A stretch of 29,334 nt of DNA from Bathymodiolus brooksi thiotrophic gill symbiont (GTDB lineage Bacteria; Pseudomonadota; Gammaproteobacteria; PS1; Pseudothioglobaceae): positions 1-29,334 of the forward strand of contig NZ_CAHJWD020000517.1 of the NCBI RefSeq assembly GCF_903642095.1, given 5' to 3'. Positions 8,892-16,898 of the stretch are shown in pieces; within the stretch, counting starts at the first letter, position 1; each line of letters begins with the position of its first letter. Below the pieces are notes generated by a model. That model saw nothing but the letters and a program-made list of their open reading frames with translations, was not told the DNA's origin and did not search any database. The translations under genes were made by a program, and so were the position numbers.

Positions 8892-9335
8892 ATGAATATT
8901 ATGCAACTTAATACATTGGCACCCGCAGAAGGTGAAAAAAGAGACAAAAAGCGTGTTGGTCGTGGTATTGGCAGTGGTTTTGGTAAAACTTGTGGTCGTG
9001 GTCACAAAGGTCAAAAGTCTCGCTCGGGTGGTTTTTCTAAAGTTGGTTTTGAGGGTGGTCAGATGCCCTTACAGCGTCGCCTTCCTAAAGTTGGTTTTTC
9101 TTCGCGCGTTTCAATCATTACTTCTCAGGTAACTTTGTCTGAACTTGATAAGTTAGAAGAAAAAGAAATTACCCTTGATGTATTGAAGCAACACAATTTG
9201 GTAACTAAAAATATTAAGCGCGTTAAGGTTATGCTTTCTGGTGAAATTACTAGAGCAGTAACATTGACGGGCATTAAAGCGACCAAAGGTGCAAAAGTAG
9301 CAATTGAAGCAGCCAAAGGTTCGGTGAGCGAGTAA
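8892..9335 (+). CDS. rplO: 50S ribosomal protein L15
   Basis: L15 is a late 50S assembly protein with a long, glycine-rich basic N-terminal arm: [20 protein letters not shown] and [20 protein letters not shown] occupy about residues 19-58. The globular C-terminal domain includes LPKVGFSSR and ends with the [18 protein letters not shown] region. The protein is 147 residues. Two starts are possible, 8892 and 8901; AAGGA at 8880-8884 is seven bases from the first, which is preferred. It precedes secY, as in E. coli. Confidence 0.97.
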   Translation: MNIMQLNTLAPAEGEKRDKKRVGRGIGSGFGKTCGRGHKGQKSRSGGFSKVGFEGGQMPLQRRLPKVGFSSRVSIITSQVTLSELDKLEEKEITLDVLKQHNLVTKNIKRVKVMLSGEITRAVTLTGIKATKGAKVAIEAAKGSVSE

Positions 9336-9339
9336 TTTT

Positions 9340-10635
9340 ATGAGCCAACCTGGAATTTCTCAAGATTTATCGAAACGCATCCTTTTTTTATTGGGTGCGT
9401 TAATTGTTTTTAGATTGGGTACACACATTACCATTCCATTTATATCGCCAATTGCATTGGCATCACTTGTGCAGGATCAGCAGGGCACAATTTTAGATAT
9501 GTTTAATATGTTTTCTGGTGGTGCACTAGAAAGATTGTCTCTTTTTACATTGGGCATTATGCCTTATATTTCAGCATCGATCATTATCCAGTTATTGACT
9601 TCGGTGGTACCAAAGTTAGAGCAACTTAAAAAAGAAGGCGAAACAGGTAAGCGTAAAATTACACAATACACGCGTTTAGGCACAGTGGTATTGGCGGTAT
9701 TCCAGTCGTATGGAATCTCCATTGCTTTACAATCGCAAAATGCTGGCGGTGTGGATTTAGTAACAAATTCTGGCTTTACATTCAGTTTAGTAACGGTAGT
9801 AACACTTACCACAGGCACACTATTTTTAATGTGGTTAGGTGAGCAAATTACAGAAAAAGGCATTGGCAATGGCATTTCAATGATTATTTTTGCAGGTATT
9901 GTTTCAGGCTTGCCTTCGGCGATAGGATCAACAATATCGTTGGCCTCTACAGGTGAATTAGCAGTCGGCTTAGTAGTGTTATTATTAGTAATGACATTAT
10001 TGGTAACTGCTTTTGTTGTATTTATGGAGCGTGGACAGCGTCGTATTACTGTGAATTATGCTAAGCGTCAACAGGGTCGTAAAATGGTAGGTGGGCAAAG
10101 TTCATACTTACCGCTCAAAATTAATATGGCAGGTGTTATTCCACCAATTTTTGCTTCTTCAATTATTTTATTCCCAGCAACTTTGGGTGGCTGGTTTTCA
10201 CAATCAGAAGGTATGGGTTGGTTAGCTGATTTGACTGCGAGTATTTCCCCCGGTCAACCGCTGTATGTTATGTTTTATGGTTTGGCAATTGTATTTTTTA
10301 CATTTTTCTATACAGCATTAACTTTTAATGCAAAAGACATGGCAGACAATTTACGCAAGTCAGGTGGCTTTATTCCAGGTATTCGCCCAGGTCAGCATTC
10401 AGCGGATTATATTGACGCAGTAACATCGCGTTTGACAGCATCGGGTGCAGTTTATATTACTGCAGTTTGTTTGTTGCCAGAGTTTTTGATTTTATATTGG
10501 AATGTACCATTTTATTTTGGTGGCACCAGTCTGTTAATCATTGTTGTTGTAGTCATAGATTTTATTACACAAGTGCAATCACATTTAATGTCTAATCAGT
10601 ATGAGTCATTAATGAAAAAATCAGGTTTAAACTAG
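9340..10635 (+). CDS. secY: Protein translocase subunit SecY
   Basis: SecY is the channel of the SecYEG translocon in the inner membrane. The 431-residue protein (443 in E. coli) shows ten hydrophobic segments. The first begins at [19 protein letters not shown]. The plug region is near [20 protein letters not shown] (about residues 58-77), and [13 protein letters not shown] is conserved. The basic cytosolic loop [19 protein letters not shown] (about residues 230-248) and the later loop [14 protein letters not shown] are ribosome and SecA contact regions in the family. It starts four bases after rplO, so translation is likely coupled. Confidence 0.98.
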   Translation: MSQPGISQDLSKRILFLLGALIVFRLGTHITIPFISPIALASLVQDQQGTILDMFNMFSGGALERLSLFTLGIMPYISASIIIQLLTSVVPKLEQLKKEGETGKRKITQYTRLGTVVLAVFQSYGISIALQSQNAGGVDLVTNSGFTFSLVTVVTLTTGTLFLMWLGEQITEKGIGNGISMIIFAGIVSGLPSAIGSTISLASTGELAVGLVVLLLVMTLLVTAFVVFMERGQRRITVNYAKRQQGRKMVGGQSSYLPLKINMAGVIPPIFASSIILFPATLGGWFSQSEGMGWLADLTASISPGQPLYVMFYGLAIVFFTFFYTALTFNAKDMADNLRKSGGFIPGIRPGQHSADYIDAVTSRLTASGAVYITAVCLLPEFLILYWNVPFYFGGTSLLIIVVVVIDFITQVQSHLMSNQYESLMKKSGLN

Positions 10636-10647
10636 AGGGTAAGTATT

Positions 10648-10761
10648 ATGAAAGTAAGAGCATCAGTTAAGAAAATTTGTAACAATTGTAAAATTATCAA
10701 GCGCCACGGTGTCGTTCGTGTTATTTGCAAAGAGCCTAGACATAAACAAAGGCAAGGTTAA
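10648..10761 (+). CDS. rpmJ: 50S ribosomal protein L36, zinc-binding form
   Basis: This small gene encodes 37 residues: [20 protein letters not shown] and then [17 protein letters not shown]. The zinc-ligand set C11, C14, C27 and H32 (C-x2-C-x12-C-x4-H) marks the C+ form of L36. It lies 12 bases after secY with AGAGGG as ribosome-binding site, exactly where spc operons end in gammaproteobacteria. S14 and S4 in this cluster are zinc-free, so L36 is the zinc-requiring member here. Confidence 0.97.
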
Positions 10762-10768
10762 TTGGGAA

Positions 10769-10804
10769 TTGACAGAGCAAAGTTAGTAAGGTATAATTGC
10801 TCGT
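10769..10804 (+). promoter_or_regulatory. Consensus sigma70 promoter for the alpha operon
   Basis: TTGACA (10769-10774) and TATAAT (10792-10797) are separated by exactly 17 bases: a perfect match to both hexamers at optimal spacing. It starts eight bases after the rpmJ stop and would give a transcript starting near 10804, with a leader of about 90 bases before rpsM. It should boost rpsM-rpsK-rpsD-rpoA-rplQ-rpsU-yqeY relative to upstream genes. Activity is inferred from sequence. Confidence 0.85.
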
Positions 10805-10832
10805 TTTGAAAATTTTAATTTGTTATTATTTA

Positions 10833-10846
10833 GATAAGAAATTATC
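10833..10846 (+). promoter_or_regulatory. Small hairpin in the rpsM leader
   Basis: GATAA-GAAA-TTATC forms a 5-bp perfect stem with a GAAA tetraloop about 30 bases into the predicted alpha-operon leader. In E. coli the equivalent leader folds into an S4-binding pseudoknot. I cannot establish such a fold here, so this is only a candidate structural element. Confidence 0.3.
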
Positions 10847-10896
10847 AAGGTAGATTTTAATAAAACTTAAAAATATAGGATATAAGGAAAAGGTAA

Positions 10897-11250
10897 ATGG
10901 CTAGAATAGCAGGAATAAATGTTCCAACACATAAGCACATTGTTATTGGCTTGCAGTCAATTTTTGGCATTGGTGCTACCCGTGCAAAAGCAATTTGTAT
11001 AGAGCTTAAATTAGACCCGAGCATAAAAGTTTTGGATTTGACTGAAGAGCAGTTAGAGCTCATACGCGGTGCGGTTGCAAAATTTGAAGTTGAAGGTGAT
11101 CTTCGTCGTCAAATTGCAATGGATATTAAACGCCTAAGAGATTTGGGTTGCTATCGTGGTATCCGTCACAGAAAATCATTGCCACTTCGTGGTCAAAGAA
11201 CCAAAACGAATGCCAGAACTCGCAAGGGTCCTCGTCGTTTAATTAGATAA
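10897..11250 (+). CDS. rpsM: 30S ribosomal protein S13
   Basis: S13 sits in the 30S head, contacts the P-site tRNA and forms the B1 bridges. The 117 residues begin [20 protein letters not shown] and include the helix-two-turn-helix region [11 protein letters not shown]. The conserved C-terminal [20 protein letters not shown] is at about residues 80-99, with [16 protein letters not shown] after it. It is the first gene after the consensus promoter and has two purine-rich runs (AAGGA, AAAGG) before the ATG. Confidence 0.98.
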   Translation: MARIAGINVPTHKHIVIGLQSIFGIGATRAKAICIELKLDPSIKVLDLTEEQLELIRGAVAKFEVEGDLRRQIAMDIKRLRDLGCYRGIRHRKSLPLRGQRTKTNARTRKGPRRLIR

Positions 11251-11265
11251 TTATAGGAATTTATT

Positions 11266-11649
11266 ATGGCACAAGCTCCAACAAAGAAAAAATCAAAGAA
11301 AGTCGTTACTGACGGTATTGCACATATCCATGCAACATTTAACAACACCATTGTTATGATTACGGATCGTCATGGCAATGCAGTTTGTTGGGCGACTTCA
11401 GGTGGCTCTGGTTTTAGAGGTTCTAGAAAATCAACCCCATTTGCTGCACAAGTTGCTGCTGGTAATTGTGGTGAAAAAGCACTGGCTTTTGGCATGAAGA
11501 ATTTAGATGTTCGTGTCAAAGGCCCTGGACCTGGTAGAGATTCAGCTATTCGTGGCTTGAATGCACAGGGTTTAAAAATTCAATCAATCACAGATGTAAC
11601 GCCAATCCCTCACAATGGTTGTCGTCCTTCTAAGAAACGCAGAGTATAA
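11266..11649 (+). CDS. rpsK: 30S ribosomal protein S11
   Basis: S11 forms part of the 30S platform and lines the mRNA exit path. The 127 residues show [20 protein letters not shown] (about residues 17-36), [20 protein letters not shown], and the signature [20 protein letters not shown] (about 84-103). The end, [16 protein letters not shown], is also typical. TAGGA precedes the ATG; rpsD follows after nine bases. Confidence 0.98.
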   Translation: MAQAPTKKKSKKVVTDGIAHIHATFNNTIVMITDRHGNAVCWATSGGSGFRGSRKSTPFAAQVAAGNCGEKALAFGMKNLDVRVKGPGPGRDSAIRGLNAQGLKIQSITDVTPIPHNGCRPSKKRRV

Positions 11650-11658
11650 GGATAAATT

Positions 11659-12285
11659 ATGGCTAGATATACGGGACCCACTTGTAAATTAGCTCGTCGC
11701 GAAGGCACGGACTTATTTTTAAAAAGTGGCATTAGATCATTAGATTCTAAATGTAAAGTAACACAATTACCAGGTATGCACGGTGCAACTGCTCGTCAAG
11801 CTAAAGGTACTGAATACGGTTTACAATTACGGGAAAAGCAAAAGGTGAGACGCATTTATGGCATCTTAGAAAAGCAATTTCGCTCCTATTACAAAAAAGC
11901 ATCTCAAAAGAAAGGCTCAACAGGTGAAAACCTCTTGTCTTTGTTGGAATGTCGTCTTGATAATGTTGTTTATCGTATGGGTTTTGGATCCACACGCGCT
12001 GAATCTAGACAATTGGTTTCTCATAAGTCTATTTTAGTAAATGGTCTAGTGGTTAACATTCCTTCTTATCAAGTGAGTGCTAATGACGAGATTTCTATTA
12101 GAGAAAAAGCAAAAAAACAAAGTCGTATTCAATTAGCTGTGGAATTAGCCCAACAAGGCGATCAAGCAGAATGGATTGAAGTTGACACTAAAGCACTGAA
12201 AGGTGTGTTTAAAAATGTGCCTGCGCGTGATGATTTGTCATCTGATATTGCAGAACATCTAATTGTTGAATTATATTCAAAATAA
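11659..12285 (+). CDS. rpsD: 30S ribosomal protein S4
   Basis: S4 is a primary 16S rRNA-binding protein and, in E. coli, the repressor of the alpha operon. The 208 residues start [20 protein letters not shown]. The S4 RNA-binding fold runs from about residue 95 ([20 protein letters not shown], then [20 protein letters not shown]). Only Cys9 and Cys32 occur in the N-terminal region, so the four-cysteine zinc site of some S4 proteins is absent. The gene ends 10 bases before rpoA, with AAAGGA overlapping the stop. Confidence 0.98.
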   Translation: MARYTGPTCKLARREGTDLFLKSGIRSLDSKCKVTQLPGMHGATARQAKGTEYGLQLREKQKVRRIYGILEKQFRSYYKKASQKKGSTGENLLSLLECRLDNVVYRMGFGSTRAESRQLVSHKSILVNGLVVNIPSYQVSANDEISIREKAKKQSRIQLAVELAQQGDQAEWIEVDTKALKGVFKNVPARDDLSSDIAEHLIVELYSK

Positions 12286-12295
12286 AGGACATATT

Positions 12296-13276
12296 ATGCA
12301 AGGAAATGCAAGAGATTTTTTAAAGCCGAAGTTAGTTGAATTAACAGAAACGGCGAATAATCAATACAGGATTATTCTTGAACCCTTAGAAAAGGGTTTT
12401 GGTCATACATTAGGCAATGCATTAAGAAGAACTTTATTGTCTTCTATGGCGGGTTCGGCAATTACTGAAGTGGCGATTGATGGTGTGATGCATGAATTTT
12501 CAGCTATTGATGATGTCCAAGAAGATGTGCTGGATATTTTATTAAACCTTAAAGAGGTTTCAGTTGCTTTAAACACTTCTGAATCAGCGGAAGTTGTTAT
12601 TGATAAAAAAGGTCCTTGTGAAATTACAGTGGCTGATATTGAAGCAAATGGTATAGATGTTGTGGTTTTTAACAAAGATAAGGTTATTGCAACTATAAAC
12701 GCTGGTGGTCATATGCGTATGACACTTAAGATTGGTACTGGTATTGGTTATGATGCGGCTGTTGCGCGTGGTGATGAAGCATCGGTTATTGGTGGTATGC
12801 AGTTGGATGCAAGTTTTTCACCAATTAAGCGTGTTAGTTTTACGGTTGATGCGGCTCGTGTTGATCAGAAAGTTAATCTTGACAAACTTAATATTGAGTT
12901 AGAGACAAATGGTTCTGTTGATGCTGAGGAAGCGATTAAGCGTGCAGCAACAATTTTACAAGATCAGTTGTCTTCATTTGTTGAATTAGAATTAGTTGAA
13001 GAAGAAGAGGCGCTACCAACTTCAGATGATTTTGATCCACAATTGTTAGCAGCGGTTGATGAATTAGAGTTGACAGTGCGTAGTGCAAACTGCTTGAAAG
13101 CCGAGCAAATTTACTACATTGGTGACCTGATTCAAAAATCTGAGCAAGATTTGCTAAGAACACCTAATTTAGGCCGTAAGTCGTTGAATGAAATTAAAGA
13201 AGTGTTAACTGACAAAGGCCTAGAATTAGGCACAGCCATTGAAAATTGGCCGCCAGTTGATTTAATGAGCGAATAA
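12296..13276 (+). CDS. rpoA: RNA polymerase alpha subunit
   Basis: Alpha dimerises to nucleate RNA polymerase assembly, and its C-terminal domain binds UP elements and activators. The start is placed at ATG 12296 ([20 protein letters not shown]), 326 residues, because it matches the family and has AAAGGA just upstream; a longer frame from 12263 would run back into rpsD. The N-terminal domain has [20 protein letters not shown] (about 30-49) and [20 protein letters not shown]. The C-terminal domain has [20 protein letters not shown] (about 258-277), with R262, N265 and K268 equivalent to the DNA-contacting residues of E. coli. The linker is acidic (EEEE near 235-238). Confidence 0.98.
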   Translation: MQGNARDFLKPKLVELTETANNQYRIILEPLEKGFGHTLGNALRRTLLSSMAGSAITEVAIDGVMHEFSAIDDVQEDVLDILLNLKEVSVALNTSESAEVVIDKKGPCEITVADIEANGIDVVVFNKDKVIATINAGGHMRMTLKIGTGIGYDAAVARGDEASVIGGMQLDASFSPIKRVSFTVDAARVDQKVNLDKLNIELETNGSVDAEEAIKRAATILQDQLSSFVELELVEEEEALPTSDDFDPQLLAAVDELELTVRSANCLKAEQIYYIGDLIQKSEQDLLRTPNLGRKSLNEIKEVLTDKGLELGTAIENWPPVDLMSE

Positions 13277-13290
13277 TAAAGGATTTTATA

Positions 13291-13680
13291 ATGAGACATA
13301 GAAAGTCAGGTAGACAACTAAATCGTAACTCTTCTCATCGTAAGGCGATGTTTAAGAATATGGCAAATTCATTATTTCTTCATGAAACAATTAGGACGAC
13401 TTTGCCTAAAGCAAAAGAACTTCGTCGTGTTGTGGAGCCGTTAATTACCAAAGCCAAAACAGACAGCGTTGCAAATCGTCGTCACGCATTTGCAAGATTA
13501 CGCGATGATGAAATGGTTGCTAAGTTGTTTACTCAACTGGGTCCGTTTTACAAAAGTCGCCCCGGTGGTTATATTCGTATTCTTAAAGCTGGTTTTCGTA
13601 CTGGCGATAAAGCGCCAATGGCGATTGTTCAATTAGTTGATTTCGATAGCACAGAGGCTAACGATTCTACAGACTCATAA
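13291..13680 (+). CDS. rplQ: 50S ribosomal protein L17
   Basis: L17 lies near the tunnel exit of the 50S subunit. The 129-residue protein starts [20 protein letters not shown] and includes [20 protein letters not shown] (about residues 29-48) and the conserved [20 protein letters not shown] segment (about 91-110). The C-terminal tail is acidic and Ser/Thr-rich ([12 protein letters not shown]). In E. coli it closes the alpha operon; here rpsU follows 11 bases later in the same direction. Confidence 0.97.
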   Translation: MRHRKSGRQLNRNSSHRKAMFKNMANSLFLHETIRTTLPKAKELRRVVEPLITKAKTDSVANRRHAFARLRDDEMVAKLFTQLGPFYKSRPGGYIRILKAGFRTGDKAPMAIVQLVDFDSTEANDSTDS

Positions 13681-13691
13681 AAGGAAACCCT

Positions 13692-13907
13692 ATGCCTTCA
13701 ATTAAAGTAAGAGAAAACGAACCCTTTGATATTGCATTAAGACGCTTTCGTCGCACATGCGATAGAGCAGGTGTTATTACCGATGTTCGCAAGAAAGAAT
13801 TTTATGAAAAGCCAACTTGGGTGAATAAGCGTATGAAAGCAGCAGCAGTCAAACGCACGCACAAAGAAATGGCTAAAAATCGCATCCATAGAAAGCGTAT
13901 GTACTAG
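13692..13907 (+). CDS. rpsU: 30S ribosomal protein S21
   Basis: S21 is a small, very basic 30S protein near the anti-Shine-Dalgarno region that helps initiation. The 71 residues, the usual length, begin [20 protein letters not shown], then [20 protein letters not shown], and end with an Arg/Lys-rich tail. AAAAGGA precedes the ATG. In E. coli rpsU starts the rpsU-dnaG-rpoD operon; here it lies directly after rplQ and before yqeY, and dnaG and rpoD are not nearby. Confidence 0.97.
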   Translation: MPSIKVRENEPFDIALRRFRRTCDRAGVITDVRKKEFYEKPTWVNKRMKAAAVKRTHKEMAKNRIHRKRMY

Positions 13908-13937
13908 TTACTTTTTGGTAGCGAGTAATAAATTTTT

Positions 13938-14384
13938 ATGTCTAAGTTAAAAAAACGCATTACTGACGATATGAAGTCAGCAATGAAAGCCAAAGATAAA
14001 GACGCCTTAAAAGCCATTCGTATGATTTTAGGTGCAATTAAGCAAATAGAAGTGGATGAGCGTATTGAATTAGATGATACGCAGGTGTTGACTGTTATTC
14101 AAAAAATGGTTAAGCAGCGTAAAGATTCAATTTCACAGTTTCAAGAGGCAAATCGTAGTGATTTAGTTGAGGTTGAAGAAGCGGAACTTGTTATTATTAA
14201 CAACTATATGCCTAAACAACTTACAGAAGATGAGATTGCTGTAGTTGTGGATAAAGTGATTACTGATTCTGGTGCATCTTCTATGCAAGATATGGGCAAG
14301 TTAATGGGGTTACTTAAAGGTCAATTGGCGGGTAAAGCCGATATGGGCGTGGTGTCAAAACTGATAAAATCTAAACTCTCTTAA
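13938..14384 (+). CDS. yqeY: GatB/YqeY-domain protein
   Basis: This 148-residue soluble protein belongs to the YqeY family, related to the helical tail domain of GatB, the tRNA-binding part of the Asp/Glu-tRNA amidotransferase. The precise role of stand-alone YqeY is not established. Typical features are DDMKSAMKAKDKDALKAIRM at about residues 10-29, VLTVIQKMVKQRKDSISQFQ (about 50-69), NNYMPKQLTEDEI, and the C-terminal MGKLMGLLKGQLAGKADMGV. The ATG has only a weak ribosome-binding site (GAG about 13 bases upstream). It follows rpsU by 30 bases; rpsU-yqeY pairs occur in other bacteria. It is the last gene before a 363-base gap. Confidence 0.92.
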   Translation: MSKLKKRITDDMKSAMKAKDKDALKAIRMILGAIKQIEVDERIELDDTQVLTVIQKMVKQRKDSISQFQEANRSDLVEVEEAELVIINNYMPKQLTEDEIAVVVDKVITDSGASSMQDMGKLMGLLKGQLAGKADMGVVSKLIKSKLS

Positions 14385-14460
14385 AAATTCTAAGGTATTA
14401 ACCAATTACAGTCTAAGTGTAGATAGGGTGGCACTAATCTAATATTAAGTTAGGGTAAAG

Positions 14461-14488
14461 TAATACCATTTTTTAAAAAATGGTATTA
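14461..14488. repeat. 28-bp perfect palindrome, possible weak terminator
   Basis: The two 14-base halves (TAATACCATTTTTT and AAAAAATGGTATTA) are exact reverse complements. As RNA it would form a hairpin with only two GC pairs and no following U-run on the plus strand, so termination would be weak. A third copy of GGTATTA at 14394-14400 could pair with the left arm instead, giving alternative folds. Its right arm overlaps the ATTAA duplication flanking the MITE. Confidence 0.75.
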
Positions 14489-14489
14489 A

Positions 14490-14652
14490 GAGACCTTTGC
14501 ATAAATATGAATAATCATCAAAAATCCACTTTTTACCAACTTGGTAATTTTTTTTAAACCCAACCTTAGTCTTGCTAGGACAGAGTTTAAACAAAATACT
14601 AATTTGACAAAAATTGAATTCTGCTAATCATCCCTATTTATGCAAAGGCCTC
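14490..14652. mobile_element. MITE-like element, 163 bp, IS5-like ends
   Basis: The left end GAGACCTTTGCATAAATA (14490-14507) and the reverse complement of the right end (14635-14652) match at 17 of 18 bases, and weaker complementarity continues for about 18 more bases. ATTAA occurs immediately outside both ends (14485-14489 and 14653-14657), consistent with a target duplication; a TTAA subset would also fit. There is no transposase reading frame inside. The GAGACCTTTGCA-type ends resemble those I associate with IS5-family elements, from memory and not verified. Inside is TTACCAA-C-TTGGTAA (14533-14547) followed by eight T's, which may act as a terminator for the ribosomal operon. Confidence 0.75.
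14533..14555 (+). terminator. Hairpin plus T-run within the MITE
   Basis: TTACCAA (14533-14539) and TTGGTAA (14541-14547) are inverted repeats followed by eight T's (14548-14555). The usable stem is about 6 bp with a 3-base loop, which is weak, but the T-run is long. It is the best candidate for ending transcription from the alpha operon. Confidence 0.4.
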
Positions 14653-14747
14653 ATTAAGTATTAATAATAAAAATTACACTCAAAAATGATTGACAAAAAT
14701 CACTTTTTTAATAAAAAAAACGACTTATTGATTGAGGCACTTAGCAT

Positions 14748-15527
14748 TTGCTTGAATTAATCTCATTATTGTTACTTGGTATATTTTCTGGTTTTATGGC
14801 AGGTTTATTGGGTGTTGGTGGCGGTCTAATCATCGTGCCAGCATTGTTGTATTTATTGGCAGGAGATGTTGAGCAATCCATTTTAATGCAAACAGTTATA
14901 GGTACGGCGTTAGCGACGATTGTTTTTACTTCACTTTCCAGCGTTTGGGCACACCATCGCCATGGTGCAATTTATTGGCACTACTTTATTAAACTTACGC
15001 CAAGTATTTTATTGGGTGCTTTTAGTGGGGCAATGATTGCTAAATATTTGAGCTTTGGTTTCTTACAGATTTTCTTCGCAATTTTTGAAATAATCGTAGC
15101 ATTAATTATGTGGTTTGGTATTAGTGCTTCTAGGCATGCAGATAATTTAAGTCGATGGACTTGGGTGGCAACAGGTTATGTTATTGGTTTGATTTCAGCC
15201 ATTGTTGGTATTGGTGGTGGCACAATGACCACGCCATTTTTAACTTATAACAAAGTGGCTATTAAAAATGCCATTGCCACTTCAGCGGCTACTGGACTGC
15301 CGATTGCAATAGCAGGTAGTATTGGTTTTATCGTGGCTGGTTGGCACACTAATACTGAGAACAGTTTGGGTTTTGTGCATATTGAGGCGTTACTGAGCAT
15401 TGTGCTGATGAGTGTAATTTTTGCACCATTTGGTGCTAAAGTTGCACATAGTGTGGACAACAGTCAACTTAAAAAATTCTTTGCTGTGTTTTTGGTTTTA
15501 TTGGGCGTGGCTGTTTTAAGTTTTTAG
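14748..15527 (+). CDS. TauE/SafE-family anion exporter
   Basis: This is a predicted inner-membrane permease of the TauE/SafE (former DUF81) family, whose members export sulfite, sulfoacetate and other organosulfur anions. The 259 residues form seven to eight hydrophobic segments arranged as two related halves. Each half carries the family motif: GLLGVGGGLIIVP (about residues 19-31) and GLISAIVGIGGGTMTTP (about 147-163). The frame begins at a TTG (14748) with GAGG about ten bases upstream; an in-frame stop lies just before it and no earlier start exists. In a sulfur-oxidising host sulfite export would fit, but the substrate cannot be read from the sequence. It ends three bases from the convergent mpl gene. 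Confidence 0.85.
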   Translation: MLELISLLLLGIFSGFMAGLLGVGGGLIIVPALLYLLAGDVEQSILMQTVIGTALATIVFTSLSSVWAHHRHGAIYWHYFIKLTPSILLGAFSGAMIAKYLSFGFLQIFFAIFEIIVALIMWFGISASRHADNLSRWTWVATGYVIGLISAIVGIGGGTMTTPFLTYNKVAIKNAIATSAATGLPIAIAGSIGFIVAGWHTNTENSLGFVHIEALLSIVLMSVIFAPFGAKVAHSVDNSQLKKFFAVFLVLLGVAVLSF

Positions 15528-15530
15528 GCA

Positions 15531-16829
15531 CTACAATTTAAGGGTAATTTTATTAAAAATATCGTCAAAACCGCCATTGGACATCACTACAAAATGACCG
15601 TGTGATATTTTTGCTAATTGCTCAACAATGTCATCAACTGAGTTAAATAGCATTGATTTGTCAAATAAAGTGCCAATGTCCCATATTTGAATATCAGGTT
15701 TGAGGATAAAAACTTGGTCGGCTTCTTTTAATGCCTCAACTAGACTTTGTTGATGCACGCCAGATTTCATTGTATTAGACCTTAGCTCCAAAATAGCAAC
15801 AATCTTATCATTGCCTATTTTTTTGCGTAAACCTTCAAGCGTGGTTTGTATGGCACTAGGGTGGTGGGCAAAATCATCATACAAAGTAATTGATTCAGTT
15901 CGATGTTTAACTTCTAAACGGCGTTTAACCCCTTGAAAACTATTTAACGCCTCGCAGGCTATAGAAAATGGCACACCCACATGATGTGCTGCATAAATAG
16001 CACATAATCCATTTTGCATATTGTGTTGACCTAATAAATGCCAATCAACCGTTTCACCTTCAATCTTAAACGAGGTGCCTTTTTCACTAATCAATAGCGT
16101 TGCATTGGGTAATGTTTGTTGTTCTGAATAAAGCCCCATTGCAATAACTTGGTCAATATTTTTATTATTTTTTGGGTGGATAACCAGCCCTTCTTTTGGC
16201 ACAGTGCGAAGTAGGTGGTGGCATTGTTTTTGAATATCTTTAAGTGAATCAAAAATATCAGCATGGTCAAACTCAAGATTATTGAGCACCAAAGTTTTAG
16301 CATGATAATGCACAAATTTTGAACGCTTATCAAAAAAAGCGGTGTCGTATTCATCTGCTTCAATCACGAAAAAATTAGAGTCAGTTAATCGTGAAGAAAT
16401 GCCAAAATTTTCAACCACACCGCCAATTAAAAAACTTGGATTGTAACCCGCATATTTTAAAATCCACGCCAACATGCTAGCCGTGGTAGTTTTTCCATGA
16501 GTGCCAGCAACGCCGAGCACCCATTTATTATGCAATACATTATCACTCAACCACTGTGCACCTGAAGTGTAAGTGTATTGTCGGCTGAGAATTTCCTCCA
16601 CACATTCATTGCCTCGTGATAAGGCATTACCGATAATATAAATATCTGCTAGTGGCAAATCATCTACGCTATAGCCTTGTGTGTAATTAATATTTTGCTC
16701 ATCAAGCTGAATGCTCATCGGTGGATATACACCTTGATCCATGCCAGTAACCTGATGCCCCATTTGTTTGGCAATCAATGCCAAAGAACCCATAAAAGTG
16801 CCAGCAATACCAAGAATATGAATGTGCAT
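15531..16829 (-). CDS. mpl: UDP-MurNAc:L-Ala-gamma-D-Glu-mDAP ligase (Mpl)
   Basis: Mpl is a cytoplasmic Mur-family ligase that joins recycled murein tripeptide to UDP-MurNAc using ATP. The protein is 432 residues; E. coli Mpl is 457. It begins MHIHILGIAGTFMGSLALIA, an N-terminal UDP-binding fold, and has the ATP-binding P-loop GVAGTHGKTTTASML at about residues 106-120. The Mur motif EADEYDTAFFDKRSKF lies in the central domain, where Mpl and MurC carry E(A/C)DE(Y/S)D. The C-terminal part contains YDDFAHHPSAI, typical of Mpl and MurC. The GIAGTFMG start (not GIGGxGM) and EADEYDTAF separate Mpl from MurC. AAGGA precedes the ATG on the minus strand. It stands alone between a convergent permease and divergent cca. 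Confidence 0.95.
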   Translation of the reverse strand: MHIHILGIAGTFMGSLALIAKQMGHQVTGMDQGVYPPMSIQLDEQNINYTQGYSVDDLPLADIYIIGNALSRGNECVEEILSRQYTYTSGAQWLSDNVLHNKWVLGVAGTHGKTTTASMLAWILKYAGYNPSFLIGGVVENFGISSRLTDSNFFVIEADEYDTAFFDKRSKFVHYHAKTLVLNNLEFDHADIFDSLKDIQKQCHHLLRTVPKEGLVIHPKNNKNIDQVIAMGLYSEQQTLPNATLLISEKGTSFKIEGETVDWHLLGQHNMQNGLCAIYAAHHVGVPFSIACEALNSFQGVKRRLEVKHRTESITLYDDFAHHPSAIQTTLEGLRKKIGNDKIVAILELRSNTMKSGVHQQSLVEALKEADQVFILKPDIQIWDIGTLFDKSMLFNSVDDIVEQLAKISHGHFVVMSNGGFDDIFNKITLKL

Positions 16830-16898
16830 TTAGAGTTGTCCTTTAGATAAAATCAATTCGTGTATTATAGGCAAATCTTATTTTGATTTACTATAAGT
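16830..16898. promoter_or_regulatory. Overlapping divergent promoters of mpl and cca
   Basis: In this 69-base gap, the minus strand reads TATAAT (16864-16869) and the plus strand reads TATTAT (16863-16868), so the two -10 elements almost coincide. Neither has a good -35. The mpl leader would be about 28 bases and contains AAGGA; cca lacks an obvious ribosome-binding site. Two polymerases could not occupy both sites together, so expression of the two genes may compete. Confidence 0.5.

Larger units (their letters stand above)
14385..14747. other. Intergenic region between yqeY and the TauE-like gene
   Basis: No coding sequence is convincing in this 363-base, very AT-rich stretch. It holds, in order, an unassigned segment with GGTATTA at 14394-14400, a 28-bp perfect palindrome (14461-14488), a 163-bp MITE-like element (14490-14652), and a short leader. 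The leader has an A/T-rich hairpin (14682-14708) and a TTGACA at 14690-14695 that could be the -35 of the downstream permease. No strong classical GC-rich terminator ends the ribosomal operon. Confidence 0.8.

Noticed and set aside
12263..12295. Longer rpoA start 33 bases upstream
   Set aside because: It would add [11 protein letters not shown], which is not in the family, while the ATG at 12296 gives the conserved MQG start and has a proper ribosome-binding site.
13908..13937. TTACT/AGTAA inverted repeat followed by TTTTT between rpsU and yqeY as a terminator
   Set aside because: The 5-bp stem is A/T-rich with a long loop and bases between it and the T-run; too weak to call.
14690..14717. 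TTGACA at 14690 as a firm promoter of the TauE-like gene
   Set aside because: The -35 is perfect, but the only -10 near the right spacing (TAAAAA) is weak in a very A-rich stretch, so it is mentioned only as part of the intergenic region.
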